Source: Acanthaster planci (Eukaryota; Echinodermata; Asteroidea; Valvatida; Acanthasteridae). From it: a stretch of DNA of 64,000 nt. Where the stretch lies: NCBI RefSeq assembly GCF_001949145.1, contig NW_019091372.1:1408203-1472202 (forward strand), given 5' to 3'. Below the pieces are notes generated by a model. The model made no database searches and was not told where the DNA came from. It saw only the letters and a list, made by a program, of their open reading frames with translations. Below, in pieces: positions 60,906-64,000 of the stretch (position 1 is the stretch's first letter; each line of letters opens with the position of its first letter). The position numbers were made by a program, and so were the translations under genes.

Positions 60906-63325
60906 AACCTAGTCAGTTTGTATAATCCCTTTTTTGAAAATTTGCCTGATTTATTCTTGAATGTAGGATACATGCACATTAGCCATGGATCCAAAAGAGA
61001 TTTCTCCAAAAAATAGGACATAACAAAAATTGAACATAAGGAAAATGATATCAGTTACCCATGAATTGACAAACAAATAAATTTACAATTCTCTGTTGAA
61101 GAAGTTTATTAAATCATACATGTATAGAAAATTGTATCGTGAGATATTAAATTAATTTTCCCCATGGCAAGCTACTCCACAATGTAATCTTATGCACGGT
61201 GCAGACAGACTACAGTTCTCCAGTGTATTTTTTTTTATCCAAAGCTGATATAAAAGAAATCGCGGACAGGGGTTACCAAGCAAGCTGCTTGCAGCGTCTT
61301 GTCCCAGCATGACTTCAAACCGTGGGCGATTAGCCTATTAGTCTCCCGTCTGTGATACGGCTCTGCGGTAGACACCATGAACGGACCGCTTGCCGGCTTT
61401 AAAGGGAGGCTGTGGTGAGGTTTGTCCTTGAATAATGATGCTAGTTAAGCAAAAATGAGAACAGGAATATTGGGGGAAGGTATTGAGATTTCGTTGTCGA
61501 CCAGACTTTAAGATTGAAATTGGATATAAATTTGCATTTTTTATTTAAATGTTTATTTTCTTCCACCAATTAATTTTTTTCCTAAATGTTAGTAATTTAA
61601 TTTGCCCCCATTTATTTAAGGAATATTTTTTAGTCTATCTGAAGTAGCAAGCCATTAGAAACAGCATAGGAACGTGTACACTTGCTTGTACTTGTATGGA
61701 CGTGGAGTTTACTTGATTAGAAAAAATCGATCCAAAATGTACTTTTTTTCATTCATTCACGTGAAGAAAGAGACAGAAATTTTGACATGGTGTATTTCCT
61801 AGCCATGTATAGAAATGCACAGTTTTGTAAACAAATGTTTGTAAACACAATTATTGTGCATAATGTTTGGTGTGTTAAGAACTACATGTACATGGACTGT
61901 GATCATGTGAACCTTGGCAATGTTAATTTGTGTGCGGTGAGTGACACGCAGTATTTTATTTATCAATTTCTTTATCAATTTCACTTTTCCCTTGTCAGAA
62001 GTTGTCAAATTTTTTAAAATGAAGCTTGGCCGCAACAAAATTTCTCACATAGATTAAGTTTCTTTCTTTTTTTCCCCCCTCAAAAATATACACGTAGTAA
62101 TTTTCAACAGTGGCCCCTTAATTTACACGTAAGTTGGTAGCAAATTCTTGACGCCCAGTAAATAAATAGCACTCGTTTACAATTTATTCAAGGGTGTCTG
62201 GTTAAAGGAAAAAAACCCTGGAAAGTTCATATTGCTGCAGTCATTCCTGATTGATTTCTCGTGTCCACATTCCTGTATTCACCCGTGAGCTTTGAGCAAG
62301 ACAACATTTCAACACGCTTGTCCGTTGGAGAACTGTCCCATTTGTAGGGACTCGTGAAATGTTGCCTTGTGCGCGTATTCTCTCTGATCTGACCCTCTCG
62401 TGAACCGACAACGCGGAATGCACTGCCTGCCTGGAAGTCGTAATGCCCCACGCTTCCTGCGGTTGGCCAATGACCACAGTTTGCGAGGGGAAGGGAAGCA
62501 ATGGCTTGGCCAAAGAGGAAGGAATTGATCTGGTTTATTAGGGAGGGGAACCGTTAATAGACTCGGCCAGCCTTTCCTGTTTATCTGCTGGTCTTATCAT
62601 AAAAATGAGGCTCAAGATGGACTGTACATGTGTACACCTGTACATGTATGCATGAACATTGTACCGTGCAAGTGCAAAGTATATGAAGTGCTGATTGGAC
62701 AGTTGCATTCAGTTAGGTTGGCCAGTTGTCAATTTTTTTGTTTTCAGTTGCTTAATTTTTAATACATGTACATTGTACTTGTAATTCCTTTTTTAATTGA
62801 ACAGCAATTTCTGTTTTTTTTCTTTGTTTTGTCTACCCATTTTTGAAAATGTTTGAATCAACTACATGTACTGTACATAACCTGTGAGCAATAATATGCA
62901 ATATGAACACATTGAGGAATTACTTTGCTGCTGCCGTACTGTGAAAGTGCATGCCGTGCGTCCAGGTCTGCAGAGTCGCCAGGTCCCTAAGTTTGCCAAT
63001 TATTTGTGACAACCAACCAGACTCCACACTAGGTGGCAAAATTAGACTGGCACCCAGCAACCTTCTGCCCCGTAGGCCGAGCTCAAACAGTGTAAATTTG
63101 TCGTGCGTACTCAGCGTGCTCCGCATCAAAGACGCAAACTGAACGCGCCTATGTGGTGAATGCGTATTAAAGGACCGTCCCTTAATTTCCTTTGATTTCA
63201 ACATTAGACCTTTCTTTGTTTTCATCCAGTGGGTTTTAATTATTAATAGATGAATTAAATGAATTCTGGATACATCGATCAATAATTGAGTTCAACTGAT
63301 ATCTTTGGGCCTATCCTAAGGATTA

Positions 63326-63455
63326 AAGCTCTGTTGGAATCACTTGGCTGGCAATACTACACATGTCTGTCTGTGGGCAACGGCTGAATGCATCCACAGG
63401 CTTGTGGCTTACCAATGGGCGTACATGCGTGTATTTTCAGCTGTACGGTAGAGTC
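63326..63455. mobile_element. Possible degraded MITE, GGCTGTGGCT-end family
   Basis: TTGGAATCACTTGGCTGGCA at the left, TTTTCAGCTGTACGG and AGTCCAAGTCC at the right, and CCACAGGCTTGTGGCTTACC inside echo the copies in TTC17 introns 6, 12 and 20. The palindrome is weak. Confidence 0.4.
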
Positions 63456-64000
63456 CAAGTCCGTGAGTTCTCTATTTCTGTTTTGAGTTTTTAAAGCTTC
63501 CCGTTTTGGAAACTGTCCAAAAATGAACATATTTACCGGTTACCCATCCCCGCACTGAATCAATTTCAAAAAAGTCAACAACTACTAAAACCAAAATTTC
63601 ATTGGAAATGTCAAACAGGCGTTTTCATGTTCTCAGAGCTGAAGTGTTTGAACCTCTCGCCCTGAAATTGCACGCTCATGCCCTGAGCAGATGCCATATC
63701 ATTCTCTAAATTAAGGCCGGATCATCACATCGTATCATACCGGTACCTCGTCAGAACGATGTTATTATATCGTCGGGAGCGGGTGATCGATGGGTGCCGG
63801 TACGATTCAAGAAACTGCAGGATGCACCAGCGTCCGTTAGTGATGTTTGCCTCTGCTCTGCCGGTGACTAATGGGCCCGAGCCAGGCCTCGAAGTTGTCT
63901 TCCAGCTGGATATGGGGGGGGAGGGGATAATTTTGCGATGCATGGCTGGAGATCAGTTTCATCATGATGTGCATGTAAATGCACCTGTACTTATTGGTGT

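Larger units (their letters stand above)
46961..64000. other. Intergenic right part, no supported gene
   Basis: The beginning should be the tetraspanin 3' UTR; the first AATAAA I noticed is distant (50050-50055). The rest has only short unconvincing frames. Contents: a repeat copy at 48374-48749, a short tandem duplication at 49924-49981, a gap at 54986-55063, a foldback element at 55105-55472, ATGTACA words (57.77-59.09 and 62.6-62.9 kb), an RFX-like site at 58302-58316, a pentamer array at 60418-60905 and a possible MITE at 63326-63455. 50.9-54.9, 55.5-57.7 and 61-62.6 kb show nothing I can name. Confidence 0.55.

Noticed and set aside
1-64000. CRISPR arrays, prokaryotic operons, phage or viral genes
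   Set aside because: No regularly spaced repeats, no ribosome binding sites, no transposase, integrase, polymerase or capsid frames. The genes are typical split animal genes.

Overview
The window is nuclear DNA from a multicellular animal. It carries split genes with GT-AG introns, tRNA-derived SINEs, many short inverted-repeat elements and three assembly gaps. Overall style (dense TACATGTA palindromes, MITE-rich introns, intron-rich ancestral gene structures) points to a marine invertebrate. A deuterostome such as an echinoderm is my best guess, but the species is inferred only from this style and could be another marine phylum.

Four protein-coding genes are supported. (1) The left edge holds the first coding exon (minus strand, 70-215) of an NDR/STK38-type kinase, running off the window. 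(2) A complete 23-exon TTC17 orthologue lies on the minus strand, 11826-28005. All splice phases join to one 1145-residue frame with a signal peptide, three TPR blocks and a stop. (3) A GT10 alpha-1,3-fucosyltransferase has its main exon on the minus strand at 31519-32718; its start codon must lie in an unseen upstream exon. (4) A complete seven-coding-exon tetraspanin of 309 residues lies on the plus strand, 42957-46960. The genes look unrelated in function and show no operon-like organisation.

Between and inside the genes: 0.9-7.7 kb is packed with TACATGTA/ACATGTAC palindromes. TTC17 introns and the 28-42 kb interval carry several families of short non-autonomous inverted-repeat (MITE or foldback) elements, many of them seen in two or more copies here. 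46.96-64 kb has no gene I can support. It holds repeat copies, a long AACCC-type pentamer array (60.4-60.9 kb) and an isolated RFX X-box-like site.

I found no convincing novel gene system. The most unusual material is the set of inverted-repeat families: one carries CRE palindromes (TGACGTCA), one lies a few bases from a TTC17 5' splice site, and one flanks the largest assembly gap in opposite orientations. All gene identities come from reading translated exons against remembered family features; no database search was run.
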